The notes under the pieces are model-generated. The model was not told the DNA's origin. It saw nothing but the letters and a program-made list of their open reading frames with translations, and did not search any database. A program made the translations under genes and the position numbers. From Streptomyces thermolilacinus SPC6 (GTDB lineage: Bacteria > Actinomycetota > Actinomycetes > Streptomycetales > Streptomycetaceae), in assembly GCF_000478605.2 (NCBI RefSeq), contig NZ_ASHX02000001.1:2085895-2149894 (forward strand): DNA of 64,000 nucleotides. The letters run 5' to 3'. Numbering within the stretch: the stretch's first letter is position 1; every line of letters starts with the position of its first letter. Of this stretch, positions 25,768-34,193 are shown one piece after another.

Positions 25768-26139
25768 GCCCGCCGACCGCACCCGGTAAGGGCCTGGTCA
25801 ACGAGTGTGACCTCCCCCTCCTTGTGAATCGACCCGACACACCTGCGGGATTCCGGGGTACAGTGATAAAGCGCCTGTCGAGTATGCGGACACATCTCGT
25901 ACGTACTCGAGGGGCCGTTTCATGAATGAGGATGCCCGGTCGGTGGCCCGATCGGCTCCGACCCGACAGCCCTCGGTGCGTCATCGCACATGAGGGGCCC
26001 TCAGCGGTATGACGCTCGAGCGACGGCAGTGGTCCCGCGCCACCCGGCTGTGATCTCGCGGTCTGCGGCCGGACAGTGACCGGCGCGGTAAGACCCCCAG
26101 CGTTCGCCTCATGCCGCGTCTCACAGAAGAGGCAACACC
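25768..26139 (+). promoter_or_regulatory. Long leader region of the DEAD-box helicase gene
   Basis: About 370 bp with no large gene. It holds a TACAGT hexamer (25859-25864) as a candidate -10, a 23-codon ORF (25922-25993) preceded by GAGGGG, a small hairpin GTGCG/CGCAC inside that ORF, a palindrome TGAGGGGCCCTCA (25991-26003) at its stop, and the SD GAAGAGG for the helicase. A regulated 5' UTR is plausible but unproven. Confidence 0.4.
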
Positions 26140-28281
26140 CTGACTACGCAGCCTACGACTTTCCGAGAGCTCGGGATTCTGCCCGAGACCGCCGAGGCCC
26201 TGGAGGCCGTCGGCATCGTCACGCCGTTCCCGATCCAGGAGATGACCCTCCCGGTCGCCATGTCCGGGACGGACGTCATCGGCCAGGCCAAGACCGGCAC
26301 GGGCAAGACCCTCGGTTTCGGCCTCCCCCTCATCGACCGCGTCACCGTCCCCGCCGACGTCGAGGCCGGCCGGGCCCGCCCCGACCAGCTGACGGACGCG
26401 CCGCAGGCCCTCGTCGTCGTCCCGACGCGCGAGCTGTGCACCCAGGTCACCAACGACCTGCTGACCGCCGGCAAGGTGCGCAACGTCCGCGTCCTCGCCA
26501 TCTACGGCGGCCGTGCCTACGAGCCGCAGGTGGACGCCCTCCGGAAGGGCGTCGACGTGGTGGTCGGCACCCCGGGCCGCCTGCTCGACCTGGCCGGGCA
26601 GAAGAAGCTCGACCTGTCGCACATCCGCACGCTGGTGCTGGACGAGGCGGACGAGATGCTCGACCTGGGCTTCCTGCCCGACGTCGAGAAGATCATCAAC
26701 ATGCTTCCGGCGAAGCGCCAGACGATGCTGTTCTCGGCGACCATGCCGGGCGCCGTCATCGGACTCGCCCGCCGCTACATGACGCAGCCCACGCACATCC
26801 GCGCCACCGCGCCGGACGACGAGGGCGCGACCGTCGCCAACATCAAGCAGCACGTCTACCGCGCGCACTCGATGGACAAGCCGGAGATGGTCGCCCGCAT
26901 CCTCCAGGCCCGCGGCCGCGGACTGGCGATGATCTTCTGCCGTACGAAGCGCACGGCGGCCGACATCGCCGAGCAGCTGGAGCGGCGCGGCTTCGCGTCC
27001 GGCGCCGTCCACGGCGACCTGGGCCAGGGCGCCCGCGAGCAGGCGCTGCGCGCGTTCCGCAACGGCAAGGTGGACGTGCTGGTCTGCACCGACGTGGCCG
27101 CGCGCGGCATCGACGTCGAGGGCGTCACGCACGTGATCAACTACCAGTCGCCGGAGGACGAGAAGACGTACCTCCACCGCGTGGGCCGCACGGGCCGCGC
27201 CGGGGCGCACGGTACGGCGATCACGCTGGTGGACTGGGACGACATCCCGCGCTGGCAGCTGATCAACAAGGCGCTGGAGCTGGACTTCCACGACCCGGTG
27301 GAGACGTACTCCACGTCTCCGCACCTCTTCGCCGAGCTGGACATCCCCGAGGGCACCAAGGGCGTCCTGCCGCGCGGCGAGCGGACCCGCGCCGGACTCG
27401 ACGCGGAGGAGCTGGAGGACCTGGGCGAGCCGGGCGGGCGCAAGCCGCGCGGCCGCCGCCGCGAGGACGAGCGCCCGGAGCGCACCGAGCGGGCCGAGCA
27501 CACCCGTACGCCGCGCCAGCGCCGCCGTACGCGCGGTGGGACGCCGCTGGACGAGGCCGCCGCCGGTGCGGTGACCCCGCAGGCGCCGGCCGCCGAGGCC
27601 GTCATGGACGGCGAGGAGGCCCCGGCCGAGCGCCGCACGCCGCGCCGCCGTCGCCGCACCCGCGCGGGCGCGGCGCCCACGACGGACGCGGTCGCCGCTC
27701 AGGCCCCGGAGGCCGTGGCCCAGCCGCAGCCCGAGGCCGTGGAGGCCGTCGCCACCGCCGAGGGCCATGCGCCCGAGGCGGAGGCCAGGCCCCGTCGCCG
27801 TACCCGCAAGACCGCCGAGGCGGTCGCGACGGTCGAGGCGCCGGTGGCCGAGGCCCCTGCCGCCGAGGCTCCCGTCACCGAGGCGAAGCCGCGCCGCCGT
27901 ACGCGCAAGGCCGCCGAGGCCGTGGAGACCGCCGAGGGTGCCGCCACCATCGAGGGCCAGGCGCCCGAGGCGGAGGCGAAGCCGCGCCGCCGTACGCGCA
28001 AGGCCGCCGAGGCCGTGGAGACCGCCGAGGGTGCCGCCACCGCCGAGGGCTCGTCGCCCGAGGCGGATGCGGAGGCCAAGCCCCGGCGCCGCACGCGCAA
28101 GACGGCCGTGGCCGTCGTGGCCGCCGACGCCCCGGCGGAGGCGGTGGAGGCCCCCGAGGCCGCCGCGCCGCGCCGCCGGACCCGCAAGGCCGCCGAGATC
28201 GTGGCCGTCCCGGAGCAGGCCGCCGAGGCCAAGCCCCGGCGCCGCCGCACGGTGAGGGCCACGGCGACCGCCGACGCGTGA
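26140..28281 (+). CDS. DEAD-box ATP-dependent RNA helicase (RhlE/CshA-like) with a repetitive basic tail
   Basis: An RNA-unwinding ATPase of 713 aa. The Q motif spans residues ~7-33 (TFRELGILPETAEALEAVGI), Walker A is AKTGTGKT (50-57), DEAD at ~168-171, then SAT and HRVGRTGRAG (~346-355). From ~470 a disordered tail carries about seven PRRRTRK-type blocks separated by acidic Ala/Glu/Pro spacers. No ATG/GTG/TTG precedes the Q motif in frame after the upstream TAA (26089-26091). CTG 26140, with SD GAGG 7 nt away, is the best start. ATG 26242 would delete the Q motif. A perfect terminator follows. Confidence 0.92.
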   Translation: MTTQPTTFRELGILPETAEALEAVGIVTPFPIQEMTLPVAMSGTDVIGQAKTGTGKTLGFGLPLIDRVTVPADVEAGRARPDQLTDAPQALVVVPTRELCTQVTNDLLTAGKVRNVRVLAIYGGRAYEPQVDALRKGVDVVVGTPGRLLDLAGQKKLDLSHIRTLVLDEADEMLDLGFLPDVEKIINMLPAKRQTMLFSATMPGAVIGLARRYMTQPTHIRATAPDDEGATVANIKQHVYRAHSMDKPEMVARILQARGRGLAMIFCRTKRTAADIAEQLERRGFASGAVHGDLGQGAREQALRAFRNGKVDVLVCTDVAARGIDVEGVTHVINYQSPEDEKTYLHRVGRTGRAGAHGTAITLVDWDDIPRWQLINKALELDFHDPVETYSTSPHLFAELDIPEGTKGVLPRGERTRAGLDAEELEDLGEPGGRKPRGRRREDERPERTERAEHTRTPRQRRRTRGGTPLDEAAAGAVTPQAPAAEAVMDGEEAPAERRTPRRRRRTRAGAAPTTDAVAAQAPEAVAQPQPEAVEAVATAEGHAPEAEARPRRRTRKTAEAVATVEAPVAEAPAAEAPVTEAKPRRRTRKAAEAVETAEGAATIEGQAPEAEAKPRRRTRKAAEAVETAEGAATAEGSSPEADAEAKPRRRTRKTAVAVVAADAPAEAVEAPEAAAPRRRTRKAAEIVAVPEQAAEAKPRRRRTVRATATADA
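27880..28041 (+). repeat. 93-bp in-frame tandem duplication in the helicase tail
   Basis: About 69 bp starting AGGCGAAGCCGCGCCGCCGT at 27881 recurs at 27974, a period of 31 codons. Each copy encodes AKPRRRTRKAAEAVETAEGA. Flanking copies have diverged. Confidence 0.85.
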
Positions 28282-28291
28282 GCCGTACGCC

Positions 28292-28330
28292 GGAAGGCCC
28301 CGCCACCCCCGTCGGGTGGCGGGGCCTTCC
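28292..28330 (+). terminator. Perfect 17-bp terminator hairpin
   Basis: 28292-28308 pairs with 28314-28330 without mismatch, loop 5 nt, 10 nt after the helicase stop. Confidence 0.85.
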
Positions 28331-28357
28331 GCGTGCCGGGGCGGCGGGTCCGCCCGC

Positions 28358-28363
28358 TAGCCT
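28358..28363 (+). promoter_or_regulatory. -10 hexamer of a probable leaderless promoter
   Basis: TAGCCT ends 6 nt before ATG 28370. Confidence 0.5.
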
Positions 28364-28369
28364 CGGGGC

Positions 28370-29242
28370 ATGAGTCGCCCGCCCACCTTCGTACCGCCCT
28401 CCTGCGCCCACGCCCGCCCGCTGCGGACCGTGCGGGGCCCGTTCGCCGTGCTCGACGCCGTGCCGTCCGGTCCGGTCAAGGGCACCGCCCTGCTGCTGCC
28501 CGGGTACACCGGCAGCAAGGAGGACTTCATCGCCATGCTGGAGCCCCTTACGGCGGCCGGGTACCGGGTCGTCGCCGTCGACGGGCGCGGGCAGTACGAG
28601 ACGTCCGGGCCCAGCGACCAGGAGTCGTACGCGCGCCGCGAGCTGGCCCTCGACGTGCTGGCGCAGGCGGAGGCCGTCGGGGAGGGGCGGCGGGTGCACC
28701 TCCTGGGGCACTCGCTGGGCGGGCAGATCGCGCGCGCGGCCGTACTGGAGGACGCGGCGCCGTTCCGTACGCTCACGCTGATGTCGTCCGGGCCCGCCGA
28801 GGTCACGCCCGAGCAGCGGCAGAAGATCAAGCTGCTGAGCGACGCGCTGGGCGTGATGGACATGGACCAGGTGTGGCAGGCGATGCGCGCCCTGGACCCG
28901 CCGGAGGACGCCGGGGACCCGTGGCGCGGCGACCGGGATGACCTGCGCCGCCGCTGGCTGCGCCACAACCCCGCGCAGCTCCTGGCGACGGGCCGGCAGC
29001 TCAGCACGGAGCCGGACCGGGTCGGGGAGCTGGCCGCGCTGCACCCGCCACTGCCCGTGCACGTCCTGTCCGGTGAGCGGGACGACACGTGGCCGGTGCC
29101 GCTGCTGGACGCGATGGCCGAACGCCTGGGCGCGCACCGCACAAGGATCGGCGGCGCCGAGCACTCCCCCAACACCGACGAGCCGGAGGAGACTGCGGCG
29201 GCGGTCGCGGCGTTCTGGGACGCCCACCCGGTGGACGCGTAA
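28370..29242 (+). CDS. Alpha/beta hydrolase (lysophospholipase-like)
   Basis: A 290-residue cytosolic hydrolase. The oxyanion motif is LLPGYTGSKEDF, the nucleophile is Ser in GHSLGGQIAR, the acid is Asp in SGERDDTWP and the base is His in GAEHSPN. There is no signal peptide. The start is leaderless (TAGCCT upstream). It sits convergent to the NYN gene with 52 bp between stops. The substrate cannot be read from sequence. Confidence 0.87.
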   Translation: MSRPPTFVPPSCAHARPLRTVRGPFAVLDAVPSGPVKGTALLLPGYTGSKEDFIAMLEPLTAAGYRVVAVDGRGQYETSGPSDQESYARRELALDVLAQAEAVGEGRRVHLLGHSLGGQIARAAVLEDAAPFRTLTLMSSGPAEVTPEQRQKIKLLSDALGVMDMDQVWQAMRALDPPEDAGDPWRGDRDDLRRRWLRHNPAQLLATGRQLSTEPDRVGELAALHPPLPVHVLSGERDDTWPVPLLDAMAERLGAHRTRIGGAEHSPNTDEPEETAAAVAAFWDAHPVDA

Positions 29243-29294
29243 GACCCTCAGTGCCGCGACAGCCCCTCGTGCCGGGCCCTCGGCTCCGGGACCC

Positions 29295-30197
29295 TCAGTA
29301 CCGCGACTGGAGGTGCTGCCAGAAGCCGTCCCGCAGGGCGCGGCGCAGCACGGCGTGGCCGCGGAGGGACCGGCTCAGCAGCCGTTCGGCGTCCACGAGG
29401 AGGTCCTGGTCCACGGGGCCGGGCAGGTACGGGCGGCCGGGCAGCAGCTCGGCCAGCGCGTCGGCGCCCCGCTCCGCCATCCACGTCGCGGCGATCTGCG
29501 CGCCCACGAACCGGACCTCGTCGCGCGACGGCGGCGGCTCGCCCTCGTTCTCGTACGTCGTCACGGGGCGCCGCGTGATGTACGGGCGGCAGAATTCCAG
29601 GTCGAAGACGCGGGAGCTGTCCACCTCCCACAGCAGGGCCTCCGCCTGGTTGCGGCCCTCCGCGGACTCGATGCCCCACAGGTGGACGCGCGCCCCGTAC
29701 CCCTGCGCGGCCTCCACCGCGGACACGAGGTCCTCGTCGCCGCCGACGAGCGCGGCGTCGCTGATGGCGCGGTGCCGGGCCAGTGACTCCAGGTCGGAGC
29801 GGATGAGCGAGTCCACGCCCTTCTGCTGGTTGTTCGCGTTGAGGTTGCCGAGGCGGACCTTCACGTCGGGGAGTTCGGCGATGGCCTGCTGCTCGGCGGT
29901 GTGGATGCGGCGGCGGGCGCCGTCGTACCAGTAGACGCGCAGCAGCCGGCTGTCCGCGAAGATCGTGCGGGCCGTGTCGATGAAGGCGTCGATCAGGCCC
30001 TCGGCGTCGAGGTCGAAGGAGCGCCGGTCCTCGGTGCCCGCGACCAGCAACCCGGCGGAAGCATAGACGTAACCGGCGTCGACGAAGATGGCGTGCGTCG
30101 AGGGCGTCTTCGCCACCTCGGCCAGCATGCGTCGCAGGAGCTCATTGGTGCGCTCCAGGCGCTGGGCGATGTCGTCGCCGTCGATGGGGGCGTTCAT
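29295..30197 (-). CDS. NYN domain (PIN-like) putative RNase
   Basis: A 300-residue protein with an N-terminal coiled helix (DIAQRLERTNELLRRMLAEV) followed by a LabA/NYN PIN-like domain. Acidic active-site candidates are Asp in FVDAGYVYAS, Asp in QKGVDSLIRSDL and the pair in VGGDEDLV. These proteins are metal-dependent RNases acting on RNA processing. The C-terminal ~100 residues may be a substrate-binding extension. ATG 30197 has SD GAGG; the upstream ATG at 30248 adds a poorly biased stretch. Confidence 0.82.
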   Translation of the reverse strand: MNAPIDGDDIAQRLERTNELLRRMLAEVAKTPSTHAIFVDAGYVYASAGLLVAGTEDRRSFDLDAEGLIDAFIDTARTIFADSRLLRVYWYDGARRRIHTAEQQAIAELPDVKVRLGNLNANNQQKGVDSLIRSDLESLARHRAISDAALVGGDEDLVSAVEAAQGYGARVHLWGIESAEGRNQAEALLWEVDSSRVFDLEFCRPYITRRPVTTYENEGEPPPSRDEVRFVGAQIAATWMAERGADALAELLPGRPYLPGPVDQDLLVDAERLLSRSLRGHAVLRRALRDGFWQHLQSRY

Positions 30198-30264
30198 AGG
30201 GGCCTCATTGTCCGCCTCGGAGGACCGGACCGCCAGCCGCGTCCTCACACCCGGGCCCAGGCTC

Positions 30265-30333
30265 TTTAGATGCTAAAAAATTTCCTTAGCGTAGGGAATG
30301 TTTCAACGGCTGTACATCGTTGCAGATGTAACA
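30265..30333 (+). promoter_or_regulatory. AT-rich dyad region upstream of the 50-residue ORF
   Basis: An AT-rich island (TTTAGATGCTAAAAAATTTC, 30265-30284) in a ~73% GC neighbourhood. It holds dyad GCTAA (30272-30276)/TTAGC (30286-30290) and a second imperfect dyad TGTACATC (30311-30318)/GATGTAACA (30325-30333) shortly before the ATG. It looks like a promoter/operator for the small ORF. The protein that binds it is unknown. Confidence 0.5.
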
Positions 30334-30358
30334 ACACCACTCGACGAAGGGAGAAGCC

Positions 30359-30511
30359 ATGCGCTTCGAGATCATGCGACTCGACGACGTCGACGGCATC
30401 GCCGTGGACAGCACCGTCGTGGACGCCGCCTCCGTCAACCGCATCGTGCAGCAGGCCGCGGCCATGGGCCAGCGGCTCTACATCCGCCCGACGGAAGCTG
30501 CCGCGTCGTAG
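30359..30511 (+). CDS. Conserved-type 50-residue protein of unknown function
   Basis: A short ORF too small for standard ORF lists. ATG 30359 has SD GAAGGGAG. The product (MRFEIMRLDDVDGIAVDSTV, continuing VDAASVNRIVQQAAAMGQRL and YIRP) has balanced composition, a probable beta-beta-alpha-beta pattern, and normal GC3. No family recognised. It sits alone between an AT-rich promoter-like region and an exceptionally strong hairpin, so it is a separate transcription unit. Confidence 0.7.
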   Translation: MRFEIMRLDDVDGIAVDSTVVDAASVNRIVQQAAAMGQRLYIRPTEAAAS

Positions 30512-30521
30512 CGTTCGCGAA

Positions 30522-30564
30522 GCACCGCGCCCCCGTACGGATCTTCCGTACGGGGGCGCGGTGC
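30522..30564. terminator. Perfect 20-bp bidirectional terminator
   Basis: 30522-30541 (GCACCGCGCCCCCGTACGGA) pairs exactly with 30545-30564 around a 3-nt loop, between the small ORF and the convergent marC-like gene. Confidence 0.9.
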
Positions 30565-30581
30565 TGTCCGGGCCCGGCAGG

Positions 30582-31187
30582 TCAGGCGGCCTGGATGGTC
30601 TGGGTCACGCCGTTGATGATCTGCTGGACGGCGATGGCGGAGAGCATCATGCCCGCGAGGCGCGTCACCAGCACGACACCGCCGTCCTTGATCACACGGA
30701 TGATCACCAGCGAGTACCGCAGGGTCAGCCACAGCACCACGTGCATCGCGCCGATCGCCGCCCACACGGACACCTGGCCGCTCACGCCGTCCGCGTGCTG
30801 GACGGCGAGGATCACGGAGACGATCGCGCCGGGCCCGGCGAGCAGCGGCATGCCGAGCGGGACGAGGGCGACGTTCACGTCCTTGGTCTGCTTGGGCTCG
30901 TCGGTCTTGCCGGTGAGCAGGTCCAGCGCGATGAGCAGCAGGAGCAGCCCGCCCGCGATCATCAGTGCCGGTACGGAGACATGGAGGTACGCCAGGATCT
31001 GCTGGCCCAGGATGCCGAACACGGTGATCACGCCGAAGGCGACGGCGACGGCCTGCCAGGCCATGCGGCGCTGCACCTTGGTGGCCCGCCCCGAGGTCAG
31101 GGCGAGGAAGATCGGGGTGATCCCCGGGGGGTCCATGATGACGAAGAGGGTCAGGAAGAGAGAGCCGAAAACGGCGACGTCGAACAC
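30582..31187 (-). CDS. MarC family integral membrane protein
   Basis: A 201-residue six-TM protein. The MarC signatures are FLTLFVIMDPPGITPIFLAL, IAGGLLLLLIALDLL and PLLAGPGAIVSVILAV. The family (formerly UPF0056) was once linked to multidrug resistance, which later work did not support; transport function remains undefined. GTG 31187 has SD AAGG at 7 nt. It shows no link with its neighbours. Confidence 0.92.
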   Translation of the reverse strand: MFDVAVFGSLFLTLFVIMDPPGITPIFLALTSGRATKVQRRMAWQAVAVAFGVITVFGILGQQILAYLHVSVPALMIAGGLLLLLIALDLLTGKTDEPKQTKDVNVALVPLGMPLLAGPGAIVSVILAVQHADGVSGQVSVWAAIGAMHVVLWLTLRYSLVIIRVIKDGGVVLVTRLAGMMLSAIAVQQIINGVTQTIQAA

Positions 31188-31324
31188 GGTGTGGCCTTGC
31201 GGAAGAGGGGTGTGGGGTGCGGTCGCGCGGCGGCTGGGGGGCGTCGACCGCGCGTGGTGTCGCACGGCGCCGCGTGGGGGGCGGGGCCGTGGGACGGGGG
31301 TGAGGGGTGGAAGCGGTGTCGCGG

Positions 31325-32185
31325 TTACGGGCGTCCGCCCGTGCCCGGCACGGGGAACGCACCGGTCGCCCGGCGGGTGATCTCGCCGTAGATCTCCGGG
31401 TCGGTGGTGAAGTCGCCGAGCCGGCAGGTCTTGCGGCTGCCGTGGTAGTCGCTGGAGCCGGTGGTGAGGAGCCCGAGCTCACCGGCGAGCCCGCGCAGCC
31501 GGGCGCGGGTGGCCTCGTCGTGGTCCATGTGGTCCACCTCGATGCCGTCGAGCCCGTACGCGGCGAGGTCCGCGAGTACGGAGTCGGACACCGTGCGGCC
31601 GCGCTTGACGGCGCCGGGGTGCGCGAGGACGGTCACCCCGCCGGCCGCCTTGACCAGGCGGATCGCGGTGAACGGGTCCAGCTCGTGCTTCTCGACGTAC
31701 GCGCGTCCGCCGTCCGCCAGCCACTCGGGCGTGAACGCCGACGACACGTCCGGCACGACGCCCAGCTCGACGAGGGCCTCCGCGATGTGCGGGCGGCCCA
31801 CGGAGCCGTCGCCCGCGATGGCGGCGACCCGCTCCCAGGTGACCGGCACGCCGAGCTCCTGGAGCTTGCCGACCATGGCGCGGGCACGCGGCACCCGGTC
31901 GTCGCGCACCAGCTCACGCTCGCGCGCCAGCTCGGGCTCCTCCGGGTCGAAGAGGTACGCCAGCATGTGGACGCCGGTCCCGTCGACACGGCACGACAGC
32001 TCGGCGCCCGTGACCAGCGTGAGCCCCTCGGGCAGCGCGGCGAGCGCCTCGGCGTGACCCCGCGTCGTGTCGTGGTCGGTCAGCGCGACCACGTCGAGCC
32101 CGGCGGCGGCGGCGCCGCGCACCAGCTCGGCGGGGGAGTCCGTACCGTCCGACGCCGTGGAGTGGGTGTGCAGGTCGATGCGCAC
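31325..32185 (-). CDS. PHP-domain phosphoesterase (RNase AM/YciV-like)
   Basis: A 286-residue metal-dependent phosphoesterase. The PHP motifs are HTHSTASDG (6-14), LTDHDTTRGH, GAELSC, a VLAHPGAVKRG loop, EVDHMDHD and SSDYHGSRK. E. coli YciV of this family is a 5'-3' exonuclease acting on short RNAs and 3',5'-bisphosphates. GTG 32185 has SD GGAG at 8 nt. The 137-bp gap to the marC-like gene is G-rich and holds nothing recognisable. Confidence 0.9.
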   Translation of the reverse strand: MRIDLHTHSTASDGTDSPAELVRGAAAAGLDVVALTDHDTTRGHAEALAALPEGLTLVTGAELSCRVDGTGVHMLAYLFDPEEPELARERELVRDDRVPRARAMVGKLQELGVPVTWERVAAIAGDGSVGRPHIAEALVELGVVPDVSSAFTPEWLADGGRAYVEKHELDPFTAIRLVKAAGGVTVLAHPGAVKRGRTVSDSVLADLAAYGLDGIEVDHMDHDEATRARLRGLAGELGLLTTGSSDYHGSRKTCRLGDFTTDPEIYGEITRRATGAFPVPGTGGRP

Positions 32186-32339
32186 GGCACAGGCTCCAGG
32201 GGTCGCTGCGGACAGGGGACACCCAAGGATAACCGGCCCCGAAACCCACCAGGACCGGACGAACACCCCACCCGCCGGACCCCGCTCCCCCGCCGGTACA
32301 CCGTGCCTCCCCGGGGGCGCCCCTGGAGCGACCGGCCCG

Positions 32340-32978
32340 TCAGGCCAGCAGGCGCGGGGAGAGGGCTCCGCAGGGGACCATGTCCACCTCGGGGCCCGCT
32401 TCGCGGAGGTCGGTGAGGACCAGTTCGTCGTAGAGAAGCAGGCCCGCGTGTTCCGGCCAGGCGACGGCCCACAGCCACAGGCCGCGCGCCTCGCCCGCGA
32501 AGGCCGCCCGGCCCTCGGGGACGCCCGCCACGTGCCACAGCGGCGTCAGGCGGCCGCCGACCAGGACCTTGGCGTGCGGCGCCTTGTCCATGCACAGGTG
32601 CGGGCCCGGGTCGGGGCCGTCGAGCCCGGCGTACCGCGCGCCCAGGCCGACGCCCAGTTCCTCGGCGACCAGCAGGAGCTCGCCCACGCCGCCCAGCGGG
32701 CCGGGGCCCGAGCAGGCGACGGCGGTGGCGCGGCCGCCGCTGCGGTCGTCACCCGCGTACGCCACGCCCGTGTACAGCCAGCCGACGGGCAGCGGCCACG
32801 GCATCCACACGGGGACCTTCGCCCGGTTCACCGCGACGTGCAGCGCCTCCAGGCTCGGCGGCACCACGGGCTGCAACGGGAACACCGGGCCGTGCGTCCC
32901 GCACTGCCAGCGATCGGAGAAGAGACCAGGCGCCCGGACCCGGCCTCCGCACTTCGGGCAACTGGGTTCGCCCCTCAT
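32340..32978 (-). CDS. DUF6758-type zinc-ribbon protein
   Basis: A 212-residue protein opening with MRGEPSCPKCGGRVRAPGLF, a zinc-ribbon half (CPKC), with a second pair likely from WQCGTHG. The rest is a globular alpha/beta domain without a recognised catalytic motif. ATG 32978 was chosen; a TTG at 32987 with a closer SD (GGAGG) would add three residues. Streptomyces-conserved, function unknown. Confidence 0.75.
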   Translation of the reverse strand: MRGEPSCPKCGGRVRAPGLFSDRWQCGTHGPVFPLQPVVPPSLEALHVAVNRAKVPVWMPWPLPVGWLYTGVAYAGDDRSGGRATAVACSGPGPLGGVGELLLVAEELGVGLGARYAGLDGPDPGPHLCMDKAPHAKVLVGGRLTPLWHVAGVPEGRAAFAGEARGLWLWAVAWPEHAGLLLYDELVLTDLREAGPEVDMVPCGALSPRLLA

Positions 32979-33073
32979 AGCGTTCAACGGTCCTCCGCCA
33001 CCGCCGCCGCGTCAAGGACGATCACCCGTCCGGTGTGCCGCCACCCTCCCCGGCACCCCGGCCCCCGGATGGC

Positions 33074-33676
33074 TCAGTCGAGACGGACCGACGCCCGCAG
33101 CGGGTCCCGCAGGTCGGTCCCGGCGGCCAGCCAGCGCTCCTCCAGCGCCTGCGCCCCGTGCACCCGCTTCCACGCGGCCTCGTTCGGTGTCATCGGCAGC
33201 AGCGGCAGGAACCGCACCGGGTCCATCCCGCCGTCCAGCTCCAGGTCCTCCACCAGCCCGCCGGGCTCCCCGACCAGTACGGAGGTGAACGGCGCGCCCG
33301 GCCACAGCGGCTCGCCCACGTCCAGCGACGCGCCCGGCGCCACGACGACCCCCTCGACCTGCGGCGAGGCGGCCAGCACGGCGAGCGGGCGGAGCACCTT
33401 GTCCGTGTCGGCGAGCCCGGCCCGCACGGTGAGGAACAGCTCCGCGCGCGGCCCGCGCACCGGGTCGGCGACCAGGTCCGTCGGGTCGGTCATGGGCCGC
33501 GCCGCCATGCCGAGCGTGGCGTACCGGACGACCGGGCGGCTCTCGCCGTTCTCGGCGCCGGTGAAGCGCAGCACCTCGATCCGGTCCGTACCGAGGAAGG
33601 TGACGGAAGCCCGCGCGTCCGGTTCGCCGAGCGCCGAGCGGAGCCGCGCCTCGACGAGCGCGAGAACTTTTTCCAT
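33074..33676 (-). CDS. Suppressor-of-fused (SUFU) domain protein
   Basis: A 200-residue SUFU-domain protein. Family features are RPVVRYATLGMA, RAELFLTVR, VVVAPGASLDVGEPLWPG and FLPLLPMTPNEAAW. Bacterial SUFU proteins are cytosolic and often immunity-like or of unknown role. The start at ATG 33676 lies 6 nt after TATGCT, so it is probably leaderless. Divergent from corA across a 517-bp gap. Confidence 0.85.
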   Translation of the reverse strand: MEKVLALVEARLRSALGEPDARASVTFLGTDRIEVLRFTGAENGESRPVVRYATLGMAARPMTDPTDLVADPVRGPRAELFLTVRAGLADTDKVLRPLAVLAASPQVEGVVVAPGASLDVGEPLWPGAPFTSVLVGEPGGLVEDLELDGGMDPVRFLPLLPMTPNEAAWKRVHGAQALEERWLAAGTDLRDPLRASVRLD

Positions 33677-33682
33677 GCGGCG

Positions 33683-33688
33683 AGCATA
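33683..33688 (-). promoter_or_regulatory. -10 hexamer of a probable leaderless promoter
   Basis: On the minus strand TATGCT ends 6 nt before ATG 33676. Confidence 0.5.
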
Positions 33689-34193
33689 AAGCGCGTATCC
33701 AACGGGCAAGGAAAGGGATTGACCCTCAGTCGGCTGATAGGGTGGGCCGCTGGTCGGGACAGTACGCGGTGGAGTCTTTCTCCGCCCGCCGGTGAGAGCC
33801 GGTGATGTGCTTTCCGGTCCCGACGTCACGTCATCCCCCACGGGGGACCGGCCGGAGGAGGTGGGGCTGCGGTGGATCGAAGTCGATCGTGCAGTACCAG
33901 CCGCTCTTCCGCGCCGCGCGGGCAGCTCCCGCCGCGCACCCATCGCGCACGCCGCGCCTCCCGTACGGCTTCCCGTCCGGGCGTCTGAGGCGTTCGTAGC
34001 CCGTATTCCGCACGCCGGGCACCGCGCACGACGGAAGAGCACGTCGTCCTTGCCTCCCTGTAGCGAACCGCGAACCGCGAACACCGTCCCGCGATCCGCG
34101 GTGCCGCCCGCTTTGCGGACGTACGCAACGCCACGTCCCCATTCCGGGCTGTGCCACGCCTCGCCGACGGCTTCTTGCGTGAAGGAGCCCGCC
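33689..34193 (+). promoter_or_regulatory. Long 5' region of corA (no identified riboswitch)
   Basis: About 505 bp without coding bias in either direction. It holds TTGACC (33719-33724), a direct repeat GCCGGTGA (33790-33810 area), a hairpin TCCCCC/GGGGGA (33835-33848) and the corA SD GAAGGAG. A magnesium-sensing leader would be expected for a transporter like this, but I could not match the M-box consensus. Confidence 0.4.

Noticed and set aside
33715..33850. M-box (magnesium) riboswitch upstream of corA
   Set aside because: The GTTAGGTGAGGCTCC core and pseudoknot elements could not be located.
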